Source of the DNA: Hysterangium stoloniferum
Lineage: Eukaryota > Basidiomycota > Agaricomycetes > Hysterangiales > Hysterangiaceae
NCBI GenBank assembly: GCA_015178975.1
Contig: WHVD01000068.1
Coordinates: 248,001-312,000 of the forward strand
Direction: 5' to 3'
Length of the DNA: 64,000 nucleotides
In this document: one piece after another, positions 34,013 through 46,177 of the stretch
Position numbering within the stretch: position 1 is the first letter of the stretch
Layout: each line of letters opens with the position of its first letter
Position numbers and translations under genes: made by a program
Notes under the pieces: model-generated
What the model was told of the DNA's origin: nothing
The model's input: the letters and a program-made list of their open reading frames with translations, nothing else
Database searches by the model: none

Positions 34013-34443
34013 TGTCATGAATCGATTATTCTTCAATAAAGTCGAATAATATTCTACTAATTGAACTCGGAAGCCTCATTCGACGAAGTATATATTCACC
34101 CTGTTGATGAAGTAAGAGGCTATTACCAGTTGCGAGAACTCACGGAAGTACTTGTCAAAGGGGTTATGACAAGATAGATTACTAATATCACTAATATACA
34201 GATATTTTGACTGACTTCCCTTGCTCCTTTCCTAGCCCTTTTATGCTTTTCTTCATATCGTTATGACTATGTTATGAACTAATAATGAAATCATACATGA
34301 CGTCGAAATGAGACATGTCAAAAGAGATTCAATGTTGTTGAATAATGTTCAGGTTTGTCGAGTCAAGTTTGATGCATCGAAGAGTTGTTGAATATTACCT
34401 TTGATTGTTTGTGACGATTTTGTGACTTGTGATGGTTGTGACA
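34013..34443 (-). repeat. 5' LTR of Gypsy B1
   Basis: On the minus strand it runs from TGTCACAACC (34,443) to GATTCATGACA (34,013). A CATAAAAGGGC box followed by a GTCAGTCA motif marks the promoter side. The next five bases on the right are CATTT; the partner TSD cannot be found because the 3' end of the element is lost. Downstream (minus) of the LTR comes GTATATTTCGAC with no classical TGG-type primer-binding site. Confidence 0.8.
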
Positions 34444-36276
34444 CATTTGCACCATACAATACTACTTGTCCCCATTAATTTGCGAAGACCCAACCTATTC
34501 GATTTTGTGGCCGTCTAGGCTTACTTTAGGACACAATGTGACAGGAGGAGTAGAGCAGTGAGGAGGAGCATTGGGAATTGGCACACCACACAAATGAAAG
34601 GGGGTGGCCCACATATTTACATTCGGTGGACTTTCCACATTCATGTCTACCATCCTTTCAACATCTCTTTCCCCCTCTCTGACACAGAAGCCAAGGCACC
34701 AGGTTGTACCCACACCAATTTCCATAGGGTACATCAGTATGGCATCTGAGCGAAGCAGCGGGGTGCTCCTCATCCTTTCAATTAACAATGGAAAGCACAA
34801 GCGGGATTCCCAAGGTTCAGTGGACCTACAGCTTATTTCATCCCCAGTCAAAAGAAGATCATTTTAGCTCCCTCACAGTAATGCTGTCCCACTTGCTACA
34901 TACTGTTACACTCATCCAAAGATGAGAACAACAGCAACTTATTGAGAAATCTATCTTCCTCACATTGTTACATTTTATTTTATTTTCCTGACTCATGGTG
35001 GACCCAGACACAGAAGCCAGCGGCCGCCTTATCATGACATCTAGACTCTCTGTTCCACTTCTCCAGACATTGTTGTCATATATTGAGAACAAGCTGGACA
35101 AGAACATTGTCTGTCAATATGCACCGTCATCTTACTATTGCTGTGAGTGAACTGTCACAGATGCCCCATGGTGCATTTTATTGCCTCTGAGTGAACTGTC
35201 ACATGTACCCCATGGTGCATTTTATTGCCTCTGAGCGAACTGTCATATGTACCCTATGATATGTTTTATCGCCTCTGAGCGAACTGTCACATGTGCCCCA
35301 TGGTGCATTTTATCGTCTCTGAGTGAACTGTCATATGTACCCCATAGTACATTTTATCGCCTCTGAGTGACCCATCATCATTGCTCCATGGCACATTTTA
35401 TTGCTTCTGAGCAAACTGTTCCGCCATCATTTCTCTGTCAGCTATTTTTTTTTTGGGGATCACCTCTTTCCAATGTCTGCTGTTGGCGACAAAAATATTG
35501 GCACATTTATAAGTCTACCTTTTAGGGACAAAATTTATGGTAGAAGATTACCTTTTTTTTTCTGGAATCGCCTGTTCCAAGTTGACTGCGACCACCCCTG
35601 TCTGGCTGGTGATGAAACTTATGGCAATATATCGAGCAAAACAAAAAACTCGAATTTTATGGAACCGCTTGTTCCAAGTCCACCACACCACCTCTGAGTG
35701 GCCAATTCAGCAACAAATTTATAGCACAATTTTTTTCTGACCAAAGCTATGCGAGTCGAGGAGGAGAATCTCAGTCCTGTCTCACACAGCTTCATTCCAG
35801 TTGACCCTGGCGGATCAGTATTTCAATTTCTCGAAGCTCCACATCATCTTTGTTCGACTTTGCCTGTTTCTTCATCACCCCCACTTCATTATCAATTCCC
35901 CATCTATTCATATCAAATTCATACTGGATTTTCGCATCTAGGTTCTTATATCCAGACATAAGACTCTTATCTTGTGGCCCATTATTCAAGGCATCCTGCC
36001 ACCTTCATTGGCAAAAGTTGCGAAACCCACATCTCCTGAAGAGGAATCCACCATTTCCATCAGTTCTACAACCCAGCAAGCTTTATTTTGGACCTACATT
36101 ATATGACCGAAAAATCTATCTCACTTTCACCTTGTGGCTACTGACTTTTGTCCAACTTCATGGTTTCCTCAATCACCAGTAGTGAAGACTCAGTTGTTCA
36201 TGCTGAGGAGGAGTGTTGGAATATATACATCATGAATACTCGGGTATAGACATCTGACACACATACTTTGGCACCA
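34444..36276. other. Unassigned DNA ending in a Copia-like PPT/LTR start
   Basis: No recognisable gene. A 118-codon minus ORF (34,495-34,851) and a 65-codon minus ORF (35,792-35,989, ending NKDDVELREIEILIRQGQLE) show no known domain. At 36,212-36,229 the sequence CTGAGGAGGAG followed by TGTTGGAATATATAC looks like a plus-strand Copia polypurine tract and LTR start, cut off at 36,276 where array block R begins. The stretch may therefore be a Copia 3' end or a non-autonomous relative. Confidence 0.4.
35144..35424. repeat. 44-bp minisatellite, about 6.4 units
   Basis: Units start at 35,144, 35,188, 35,232, 35,276, 35,320, 35,364 and 35,408, exactly 44 bp apart. Each begins TGAGTGAACTGTCACATG or a variant and continues through CCCATGGTGCATTTTAT to TGCCTC. 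Units differ by several transitions but no indels, which is unusual for a neutral minisatellite of this length. Confidence 0.9.
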
Positions 36277-37275
36277 ATGCTAGGCAAGCCAGAAATAATC
36301 CGAAGCACTTCTCCTTCACATGTATTGTCTGAACCGGGAATATTCTGTGATGTCTTATCCTATATCCACCATGCCGACTCAAGATGATCCTCCTCTATAT
36401 TTTCAGTTAGAAGAACCAGGAAATTTCTGCTAGTGAGGTTCAGGATAAGCACTTCAAACAAAGCTTACACGAGGAAATTGTGAAATGTCTACATACTCCT
36501 AGCTAGCTAGTATAACAGACCAAGGCTATGTACTGAGTGGTAATTTTTTTACAATGAGTTGATGTATATACTGGCTATTTCATGTCCACTAGCTAGCCTA
36601 ACAACCTCGACCCAGGTGCTCTAGGATCACTATATCACATTTTGAAAAGTTTTTATATTTAGTAGTCTATTTTTTATATTTACAAGCCATATTGCAAGTA
36701 AACAATAATATATAACTTGACTACCCAAATAAAAGTAACAAGCACACTATGGTATTATAGAAAACCTCACCTACATCCTGACAGTGCTGGGGTATCACTG
36801 ACAACATGACAGTCCCTGAACTCCTTGAAAGCAGTGTCCTCTATCTGGCCAACACTATCCACCATCCATTCCATGCCATCCATCCCCTGACCCTTTGACC
36901 AGTAAGAATATAAAAATATGTAGTGACATTCATACTATAAGCAATGAGACTACCACATATAGTTGGCAATCCGGAATACTCGTAGTTCTCGCATTACCAT
37001 ATATGCATATGTTACCCAGTGGCAAAAGACACAGCAACAATGTGGGCTCTTTCATCACATCAGGTTCGGCACAAGATATAAAATGAATAAATGAAGAAAT
37101 TATAACTACCTTCATAGAGAATGTGGAAATGGAGCTGGGGGGGGGAGGGTGGAGATACTACAACGATGAGAACAGCAATTGAGGATAAATTGAAGGTGAA
37201 GACGAGGGTCAGTCAAAAGTGGAAGTGAAAGTAAAGGCAAAGGCAGAGACCAGGTAGTCGAAGCATCAGGATGAC
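36277..37275. repeat. Array unit 5: spacer R and start of block X
   Basis: R resumes at TGCTAGGCAAGCC (36,278) and runs through the AT-rich tract and a frameshifted S ORF (about 36,780-37,010, minus; ITYFYIL-like and VVSDT-like parts in different frames) into the purine-rich start of block X. It is cut at about 37,275 by Gypsy B2. It lacks the insertions seen in units A and B. Confidence 0.7.
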
Positions 37276-40200
37276 TCATTTCTTCTTGAAAGAACATCTG
37301 TTTTCAAATTTAGTTTTCCTGGTTGAAATTGAATAATTAAGTTGAAAGCTGATAAATATTCTGCCCATTGAGCTTGTCATTGGGACAAAATTTGAGTTGT
37401 TGCAAAATATTCAAGATTCTTGTGATCTGTTAAAACTTCAATTGGTTTTTTTGTTCCTTCAAATCTTAAAAGATTTGAATATTGCCAATAATTCTTTGTC
37501 GTAAGTGTCATAATTAATTTTGGAAGTTGAAAGGGTTCTTGAATGATAAGTGACTGGATGAATTTCATTATCGGGGGTTTGCATAGAAAATATTGAAGCT
37601 ATAGCATGATCAGAAGCATCAGTTTTGAGTATAGGTTTATGTGAGGTATCAGCATTATCTCATAATGTTCTCTTAATTTTCTTTGAATTACTTAATATTT
37701 CCTCAAATTTTTATTGTATTTTTACTATATTTATTGTGAAAAATAGGCCTTATTCCTTTTAACTTCGCATAAATAATAGCATATATGGACTCATATTATG
37801 CTATTATTACTTAATTAAATTATTATAATTTTTAACTAATTATTTATATTTTATTTACTTAGTTATTACTGCCTGGCACATTGCCTTGCTTGTATGTGTG
37901 CATTTGGGCATCACATGACACATTACCTAATCTGGCTCATACAGTCACACTAGTGACTAGCATTAGTCACACGAGTGACTGTAACACTAGTCATGGGACT
38001 TATTAGATAAGCCTCCAGTGGAAGCACAGGAACACATTATATCATTATTTGTGCCTGGCCCTTCAAATTTGGGATTGAGGGAATGATTTGTCAGCAGGTG
38101 ACAATTACAACATGTCACACAAGTCACAGTCCAGTGTTGGGATGTCACACAGGTCATGGATATGACTACCCGAGTCATTAATTGATTCCGCTGACTCATC
38201 ATTTGCTTCCATCCTGGGCCGCGGCCTTGAACCTTCATGTTCAAGCCAAAGGTTGGAACCCTTGTCTCAGAGAGGGGAATCATGTGATAAATAAAGGGTA
38301 AATAATGAGTAGAATATGAGGTCATTATGATCTAACTAGTGACCTCATAAACTAAATAATTAGCTAATCATTTAGTTATTAAAATGTATATAAGGAGGGC
38401 CAAGTTTCTAATAAAATCATCTATCTCACACATTTTACTGCACAGCTCAGAAGCTTATCTAATCATCCTAAGGACAATAATAGCCTTAGTCTGATACACT
38501 AACTGCAAGCACCTACACTTGCAGCATCTTGAATCTTTGTCAGCAACTCTTGAACTTAGCTAATCATCTAAGTTCCCCCAGCCTCACAGCTACCCTTAGG
38601 CTTATTAATTACATAATAAACCTAATAAGTATCCTTACTGAAATCCTTGCCAATACTAGATTATTCAAGGCCCAGCCCTAAGTTTATTGAATTAATCAAG
38701 TACAAGCACTCAGATAATCCAATACATATTATTTTCTCTATTAATAAATTATTTAACATTTTGTTAAATAACTATTAATAGTTACAAATAAGCATACAAG
38801 AATCTGAAGCTCTTATATCAAGTCTCAGCCAAGTTACTGCACATATATTCAGCTTCCAGCCCCTATTCTCAAGGAATAGTTCTTTTATTTGCTAAAAGAG
38901 TCATATATTGTTCTTTTGAACCTTTCAATAATCAAAATAAGCATTGATTTGAGTTGTAATAGCACAGCTCATTAATCTATCAGTATTTAAATTACTGGAC
39001 CTTTGCTTATTTTATTGTTGAAGCTCTGTGACACTAGCATATATTGAGCTATCTAAGAGAATCCCCGAATACATTACAGTTTATAGTCTGGATTCCAATA
39101 AATTAAAATCGGAGCTGTAGTAAATTCTTTTTTCAAATAGTTAAATGCATGTCAACATTTTTTGTCGAAATGCCATTGAACCTTTTTTCAAGTAAGTCGA
39201 GTCAATGGTAAAACAATTTCAGAATAACTTGGAATAAATCTTCAATAGAAATTCGTGAATCCTAAAAATGATTGAATGTCATGGACTTTTTGTGGTTTGG
39301 GCCAATCTTGAATAACTTTGATTTTTTCTTCATCCATATATACACCTTGAGGAGAAATAACATATCCTAAAAATTTGACACTGGTTTTGTGAAATTCACA
39401 TTTTTCAGGTTTTGCAAATAATCAATTTTGTTGAAGCCATCAAAGAACTTCTCAAACATGTTGTAAATGTTCTTCGAGATTGTCAGAAAATATTAATATG
39501 TTGTTGAGATAAATAATTACCCAAATATCAAGTAAATCTGAAAATATTTCATTCATTAATTGTTAAAAAGTTGCTGGAGTGTTGCATAGTCCAAAAGGCA
39601 TAACCAAATATTCAAAAGATCCATATCAAGCCCAAAAGGCTGTTTTCCATTTGTCACCCGGAGCAATCCTAACTAAATTATAGGTGCCTTGGAGATTGAT
39701 TTTCATAAAATATTTCACCATTCAAAGTCGATCCAAAAGATCAGGAATTAAAGAAAGTGGATATCAATTTTTTCGCATAATTTTATTAAGTCCTCGATAA
39801 TTGATGCAAAGTCATAGGCTTCTGTCTTTCTTCTTGATGAATAAAATTGGTGTGCCGGTGGGAGATTGTGACAATTGAATAAACTTCTTCAAAAGATTTT
39901 CTTGGAGATATTCTTGTAGCACTTTGAAGTTCTGTCTCGGATGATGAGTAGATCAGACCCATAGGTGGAGTAATTCCTTCTTCTAATGGGATAGCATGAT
40001 CATAACTTTGATGTTGAGGTAAAGCTTAAGTTCTTTTTTGTCGAAGATGTCCAAGAAATTGGAATATTCAGTTGGAATGTTCAGTATGTCGAATGAAGTT
40101 GAAGTTGTAGTTTTTGCACCAGAGGCCTTACAAGTCTTGAAAGATTTGTCATGAATAAAGACTACAAAGGTTTGAGAATCTTTTGCTTTCACAGCTCGTA

Positions 40201-41103
40201 AGAATGTCTTCTGATTGACTATATTGATATTCAGATTAATAGTCTCAGATTTTGATTCTTCAAAGATTTTCTCAGATATAGATGAATGACTTGCCAAGGT
40301 CAAATCATGCTTCTCTTCCAATAACATTTTGATTGTCAGTTGAATCAGATTTGGATTTGTTGAAGGTGTCGAAGTAGGTTCGAACAATATACATATGGCC
40401 AGATCACCAGTCAATCGCAGGATTGTATTGCTTCAACCAGTTGAGTCCTAATACCACTTGACAAGATGAGTTGAGATTGGTTAAAAAGAATTGTAATTCT
40501 TGAGTTTTGCCTGGATGGAAAGTAAACTTGTAATGTAGTCATATACGTAATTTGTCCTGATGTTGGAACTGATCTGTTGATTAATTTCAATGATAACAAA
40601 TTTTTCAATTGGTCAAAAGGTAGTTATTTTGTCGTGCAAATGTTTTGTCCATACAAATGTGACTAGATCCTGAATCAATTAATGCTTTTATTTTTGGAAT
40701 TTTCTTCGATTTAAGTTTGATAATTAAAGAATCAGAAATTGTTACTGCTTGTAATATTACATAGGAATCTTTTTCAGCGTGATTGAGTTTTCTTCGATAC
40801 TCTTCACATGCCTGAAGAGTATCTCTTTCAATCTTCCAATTTAACATTCAATGTTTGATTCGACTGATTGGATTGAGCTGTCAAATCTTGGACTTCAACG
40901 ATTCATCCTTTTGCAATTTGACAAGTTTTTCTTTTTGGGCAATCTCTTGCTGAATGGCCTTTTTCTCCACATAATATACATACATAATCCTTCTTTACAT
41001 CTTCTGTCTCGTTCAGCAGGAAGTAATCATCCATCAGGTCCTAAAGTTGTTGAAGATGGTTTCACTTGAGTCAAAGGCCTAAATGTTCTTGAAGTGGAAG
41101 TTG
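37276..41103 (-). pseudogene. Gypsy B2: truncated, CpG-depleted gag-pol copy
   Basis: Homologous to B1 from RNase H (37,276, matching about 30,675) through RT (about 39,230-39,960) and protease (DSGSSH at 40,605-40,847) to the Gag zinc knuckle and just beyond (41,103, matching about 33,025). It is cut at both ends with no LTRs. Compared with B1, many CG dinucleotides are now TG or CA (for example TTTCGAG becomes TTTTGAG). A 1,439-bp solo LTR is nested in the RNase H part. Many stops; non-functional. Confidence 0.85.
37640..39078 (+). repeat. 1,439-bp solo LTR, TSD GTTTA
   Basis: Begins TGTGAGGTATC and ends GAATACATTACA, with exact GTTTA duplications at 37,635-37,639 and 39,079-39,083. The empty site is seen in B1. 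A plus-sense TATA region (AAAATGTATATAAGGAG) is near 38,380. It shares its end (ATACATTACA), TATA phrase and GTCAC/GTGAC-rich block with the longer solo LTR at 53,651-55,629, so both belong to one family of very long LTRs. Confidence 0.9.
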
Positions 41104-42733
41104 TCCTTCTTGTGACTGTCCCTTTCCATTGGCTTGTTTCAGCCAGAATCTGATGATGGATCCCCCTGGCTGATGCTTATATCTGATCCTTGACCCGCAT
41201 TAGCCATAGCATCATCAGCCCCACACCCACTACCTGTACCAGCAAACATGACCTCTGGCGAGTGTGAACTTGTTAAGTTTGATATATTCAACATCGAGGG
41301 ACTCCCTGGCAGATTGGGTTGCAAGTGCAGACATCCTGGCTTTGGGCTTGAAGTGGCCACAAATAACAACACTTTCTGAACCTGATTCTGTGTTGTTGCC
41401 CTCATAAGCGATGATAGAACAGCCCACACATCTTGTATCTGAAACTGACTCAGATCAATAGCAAACAGCACCTGGGACTCCAGTCTCCACTCCGACCCTG
41501 ATTTACCTCCATGTCCACCCACATCCACCTCCATATGCATGACACCACCACCACCACCACTGTCATCTTCACTCTCAGTGCCACTCCCACTCCCACTCAT
41601 AAGCTGTTACTCCACCACATCCACACTCGAATCAGGGCCAATCTCAAATGACATCTCTGCATCATGCCAATGCGTGCAGCCATCAATGGCACTTGCACAC
41701 CCACCCGACAGACATCCAACAGGCGCAGCCATGTCACACACCCAGCTAGCATGTGAGGAAGGTGATGGATGTGCAGGTGAGCCTGTGGGGTGTTGGCTGT
41801 GCTGTATGAGCATGGCAGTTCCGGGGCTTGCAGGGGTGCAAGAGGGTGCAGAGGGAGGTGTCGGCCTGCAGAGGGCCTCAAAGGTCAGAGGTGCTGTGTG
41901 CTGTGAACAGAGGGCCGACATGGCTATCTGAGAGGACTGTAATTGTGGCTATAGTATGGAAGGTTTTGTTTGGGACATGCACTCTGACTGAAATATGAAG
42001 GAGGGTGGGTGTGACAACACGAACCCATCCCCCACTCCCTTTGAATTGGACACGGCTGACTTCAACACCATCGCAGCATACTATTTGGCATTGGAGGCAT
42101 CACATGCATTGCTCCTGATGTCGATGGTATGGTGGCTCCATCATCCATCATAACCCCCTGATCAACCTTGTCCCTCTCTCAACTTGCCTCCTCCTCCATG
42201 CTGGGTATACAGTGATTGGGATGACTGCAAATCAAGCCACACATGTGGCATCATTGAGTCTACTAGCACAGTGCACCATAGCATTACCAATACACAATCT
42301 ACAGGTGACATGTAAGGCACTAATTAATTTGAATCAGAAGTTAGAAAGCATAATTACTTTACTTACTTTTAACAGATTGAATGACATCCACTGCCACTGA
42401 CTGTCTTCAATCTCTTCAGCCTCATCAATAATGGTGGCTATCCACTGTGGAATTGGGTAGGTGAGACTGTTAAATACAAACAAAATACTATAACTTACAA
42501 ACATCATTAGAGAAATTGAACAGAGCTGTTAGCTGTGCCAGTGTCATAGAGATGTGAGGTCATGATATCATTTGTCAGACATGAATATCTTCTATTCAGT
42601 GATGCACTTTTGCAACCAATGAGATACAGTTATGGAAAGCAGTGCCCAAACTCGGTGTGGTATAGATAATGGGTTGATGCGATGAAAATGCAAGGTGAGT
42701 GTGACAGATCAGTCACACTGCTTTGAGCGAATT
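41104..42733. other. Unassigned DNA with possible minus-strand exons
   Basis: A 153-codon minus ORF (41,139-41,600) is Ser/Gly-rich and of low complexity, and overlapping frames at 41,597-41,931 look like chance ORFs. A better candidate is a minus-strand exon at about 42,365-42,462 (YPIPQWIATIIDEAEEIED, then QWQWMSFNLLK), bounded by an AACAG acceptor and a GTAAGTAAAG donor, with possible exons on either side. No family was recognised; it may be a broken host gene or transposase. Confidence 0.35.
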
Positions 42734-43471
42734 TGTTAAGAACTGAAAAATGACTAATGTCAGTGGCCAACAGGGACCGATTGGAAGGACTTGGCTTCAG
42801 CTTATGTGCTGTGCCCTCGCAAATATCCATAGGGTGTCCTTAAATTTTGGACGGGCAAAGACTAATCCTAAAGAGTTCTTTTCGGTGAGATACTGATCGG
42901 GACCGAAGGACAAGTTGAGTGTTGGGCCAAGGGGTCAGGGCTGGGAGTGGGCAAGCACACGCGAAGGCAGATGAGGGGATCCTTAGTATGAGACTGTTAC
43001 AGATGTATGAGGGTATCCTGAGTCGATATTCTGATTGCCTAGTAACTACAACTACAGTGGGTTTATATACAAGTAGCAGGCATCTAGAAAATACTAATGG
43101 GGAGAAAGGCAGAAAACGGTATTAACAATAAGCTTGACTAGGAACGGGAAGTTTATGATTAGTTTTGAGGCTGATGATAACCGAGAGCAGAATTACAGTA
43201 AAAGGAAATAGTTTGAGGACTACAAATATAGATAGACATATGTGAAACATAGGATAGAATGGATCAACATAATAAAAGGGACGTATCACAAGTTTAACCA
43301 GATAATACAAGTATATTTTGATGTGGGTGTAAATGGAGTTTGATCACTGTGAAAGCATACGTCAGCATCAGGGGCCAATGGTTTCTGATGTGGTGACTTG
43401 AATAGTAACTTGAATTGTCGATAAGTGGCGATAACTTTGGGGGCCAATAGGGTTGCAACACGGTCGTAACA
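42734..43471 (-). repeat. 738-bp solo LTR related to the E2/E3 LTRs, TSD GAATT
   Basis: Plus-strand ends are TGTTAAGAAC and GGTCGTAACA, with exact GAATT duplications at 42,729-42,733 and 43,472-43,476. It contains the stem-loop at 42,793-42,815 (GGCTTCAGC, TTATGT, GCTGTGCC) found in the E2 and E3 LTRs, and a minus-sense TATATAAACCC near 43,050. A diverged family member that has lost its interior by LTR recombination. Confidence 0.9.
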
Positions 43472-43476
43472 GAATT

Positions 43477-44218
43477 GTCGAACAATATATGCAGGTAGAA
43501 ATTCATTCTCAAGGGATGATGGCAGTGAAATATATAATATGATTTAACAATAACCTCTACTTCTTCGATGACCAGGAACTTCATTAAAAGTTGGTGTAGG
43601 TAATGTCAAAGCTTCACAATATCTTTGTAATAGCTTCATATGCAGCATCATACCTATCACCTCACCCAACGAAGCTATCTTATGTGTAGAAAAAGAAATT
43701 TAATTGAGCTATTCAGGACTTAAAATTTGCATGTTGCCATTAGGAGGCACTTACTGTAGTAGGTATATATTATAAGTCTGAATGATTTGGACAATATGGA
43801 TGGGTTTAGATGATTTAGACTGATTAAGGATTTGAAGTTTGTATATACAAGAGCATCATATTTATTGTTCTCACTTCTGTGAAATAATTTTTAATTTTTA
43901 TCTAGGAAATAATTTGGAAAAGTTTGGTCCATCCAGACTGCAAACATTCTGTGAAATGGTTGAACAAGGTACATACTGTATCTATATGTATGTATAACAG
44001 GAATCTGAAGATCTGAAGAAGGTCAATTTGCAGTGTTACATGATGGCAGGGATCTGATATACATACATATTTTAGTTCATTTCTGGGATTATCCATATAT
44101 GAGATTTTTTAGAGACTTCTACAAGAGCTTTTCTCATCTTTGGACTTGGAAGTTCTTCCCTGTCTCAAACACACTGATTCAATACTCTTTACAAAGCTTT
44201 ACAAATATTTATTTATTT
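43477..44218. other. Unassigned AT-rich DNA
   Basis: No ORF longer than about 96 codons and no domain. At its right end it supplies the stop of the minus-strand ORF interrupted by E2: after the TSD the frame reads K then TAA. Confidence 0.4.
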
Positions 44219-44223
44219 GTCCT

Positions 44224-44767
44224 TGTTAAGTGCCGTGTCAGAAACTTATTCTGGAACTATCGGAAAGTCACTGAGTAGTCAGGAACTATCAGATAGGGTC
44301 AGGACGTTGGCCTCAGCTTATGTGCTGTGCCTCTACACAAACGCTCAAAGTCCTTAATTTCAGAGGTGAGACTTACGATGGAAGATACGGATATTCAGAG
44401 TTCCAAAGAGTTCCGAATATTGAGCGTACAGAAAGACAGAAGAAGGAATAAGAAACTAAGTCAATATCAGATCTAAGGTAAAGTACAAATTCACGGAAAC
44501 TAATATAAGTCTTCTCGTTATTGTACCACAAACTGAGACCATAATAAGACAGAAAAGGAAGTATTCTTAAAATGGGAATACAATAAGACATATCGGAGAG
44601 ACAATATTCTGAAACGGGAATATAATAGACAAACGAGTGAATACTTGTCAATGGACAAATTGCCAAATGTGGAACAAGGGAAGAATGTGGAAGATACAGT
44701 AACTATTATGTTCCCTAGTCAGAGATTGGAAGTCGGATATTGAAACATCTGGGAACAGCTTGTAACA
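44224..44767 (-). repeat. 3' LTR of E2
   Basis: 544 bp. It contains the stem-loop at 44,309-44,331. It pairs with 50,892-51,434 with about 8% difference by hand count. Confidence 0.92.
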
Positions 44768-44895
44768 GTACCCCCCTGTTAGGCCGAAGTCCCATAGAGG
44801 TGATTAGGTACTGAGTGATTGAAGCGATGGCTGATTATTATGTGTTGTGAAATTTACGCAATTATGGAGGTGAGAGTTTCGGCTGTTGTTCTGAG

Positions 44896-44903
44896 TATAA
44901 AAA
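44896..44903 (+). promoter_or_regulatory. TATA box of the E2 accessory ORF
   Basis: TATAAAAA lies 56 bp upstream of the first ATG (44,952) of the opposite-strand ORF. The intact E3 gene has TATATAAAAA 60 bp upstream of its ATG, so the arrangement is conserved between two diverged elements. Confidence 0.5.
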
Positions 44904-44951
44904 CCTCCAAATATTTGAATTAATGTTTTTGTTTCTTTATCTACAACGTGC

Positions 44952-46086
44952 ATGTTGATTCGTCAGCCATTGTTTATCAGTACCCTGGAAGATTCAGATG
45001 CCGAAATTTCCATTCGTCAAAAAAATGTCAAAGGTTGCAGAACTTCAACAAAAATGGCAGAGGATGGAGGAGATGAGGCAGTGACAAGAGGAGGAGGAAA
45101 AGGTTTTGATGCGGGAGTTGAAAGAGGTGGAAGAGGTGGAAAAATGGGAGTTGGAGTGAGGAAGGCGGAAAAGGAAGTGTGGTTACAGAAAACAGCGGAG
45201 GTTCAGAAAAAGAAGGAAGAGACAGAAAGATTACAGTGAGAGTCAGAGGTGGTGGAAAAACGTAAAGAGATAAGGGAAGGAAAGGTGAGTTTGATCCATA
45301 AATTTCCGTGGTTCCAACTGTTAACTATTGGGTACAGCGAAAAGCTGTGGAGGTGGAGGTAGAGGGAGAAGCTGGGCCTTCGAGTCCTAAAGTAAGTGTG
45401 ACTGCAAAAGGTCGGTAATTGAATAAACTTCCGAAACAGAAGCAAAAAGTCAAAGCTCCAGAACGGATGGAAGTCGTCCACAACACTCCATGTTATTGAT
45501 GTTCCATACAGAGTATGACATGTTGGAAACAGAAGGTATCATGGGGTGGAACCTGTTATCCCTGTGTGGTTCTCAAACTTCCATGCACTCTCACCTCAAA
45601 AGGGTTCCAAAAGGTGAGAAGGCTCAGAAAACTAATGACACAGAAAATTCAGGAGTGGCCAAAGCTGTGGAAACTGAGGTACTGAACATGGATAGAATGT
45701 GCATCGAGCTCCTCAAGGACACCATCAACACGTTGGTCTTTATTGGGAGGGAAGTCATGAAAATGCGGGATACACTGGATCGCCATAATGATATCCAGGA
45801 AAAGGGTTTCCATTCATTGATCTGGAATTTCCGGAGGTGAAATGGATTTCTGGAGAAGGTAATGGTTAGCATCAGTGTTATCGCAGTTTCTGAGAGGTTT
45901 TCCAATAAGGCATGGGAGCAGCCTAATGATCCGTTGGTGGAATGTGTTGAGAAAAGGTGGGAATCAGGAAAGGGGCCGGAAAGTGAGGATGAAGAGGTAC
46001 AGGATATGGTGGAAGGTGTGGAGATTGCAGATGATACGGGAGTAGAATTGGAAGGAGGATTTGGGGTGTCAGAAACATTAAAATAG
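44952..46086 (+). pseudogene. Accessory Zn2Cys6-like ORF of E2 (frameshifted)
   Basis: Charged coiled-coil segments lie near 45,025-45,240, for example VAELQQKWQRMEEMRQ and EEEEKVLMRELKEVEEVEKW, interrupted by stops. At 45,491-45,586 one frame reads CY-stop-C, SIQSMT, C, ten residues, CYPC, VVLKLP, C: CX2CX6CX10CX2CX6C with a TGA at 45,497-45,499. After a frameshift comes LLKDTINTLVFIGREVMKMR and DTLDRHNDIQEK, then a Glu-rich tail to 46,086. The layout matches E3: coiled coil, Cys cluster, coiled coil. Non-functional here. Confidence 0.6.
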
Positions 46087-46177
46087 TTGCAATAATATTT
46101 TTTTTGACTTGCATGATTTTGAAGAATGAGTGTGATATCGGAAGTATCGGAAGCTGAACAGAAAGAAAACGGAAGGG

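Larger units (their letters stand above)
27749..34443 (-). mobile_element. Decayed Ty3/Gypsy chromovirus B1, 3' LTR missing
   Basis: Minus-strand element: 5' LTR at 34,013-34,443, gag from about 33,849, protease, RT, RNase H, integrase and chromodomain down to about 28,650, and an opposite-strand accessory ORF at about 27,860-28,480. No 3' LTR is present; the element ends abruptly at 27,749 against array DNA. A same-family solo LTR is inserted in pol in the opposite orientation. The sequence is rich in TCGA and has many in-frame stops. Confidence 0.85.

Noticed and set aside
30061..34443. 30,068-30,545 and 34,013-34,443 as the LTR pair of B1
   Set aside because: They are in opposite orientation, and the first has its own GAGTG duplication inside pol.
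35792..35989. 65-codon minus ORF ending in a charged helix
   Set aside because: No start context, splice signals or second copy in the window; left inside the unassigned stretch.
27722..36303. 27-bp direct repeat read as a target-site duplication
   Set aside because: The region between is composite, lacks matching element termini, and the mismatch is unit-specific.
41139..41600. 153-codon Ser/Gly-rich minus ORF
   Set aside because: Low-complexity composition with no motif; overlapping open frames on both strands suggest composition-driven openness.
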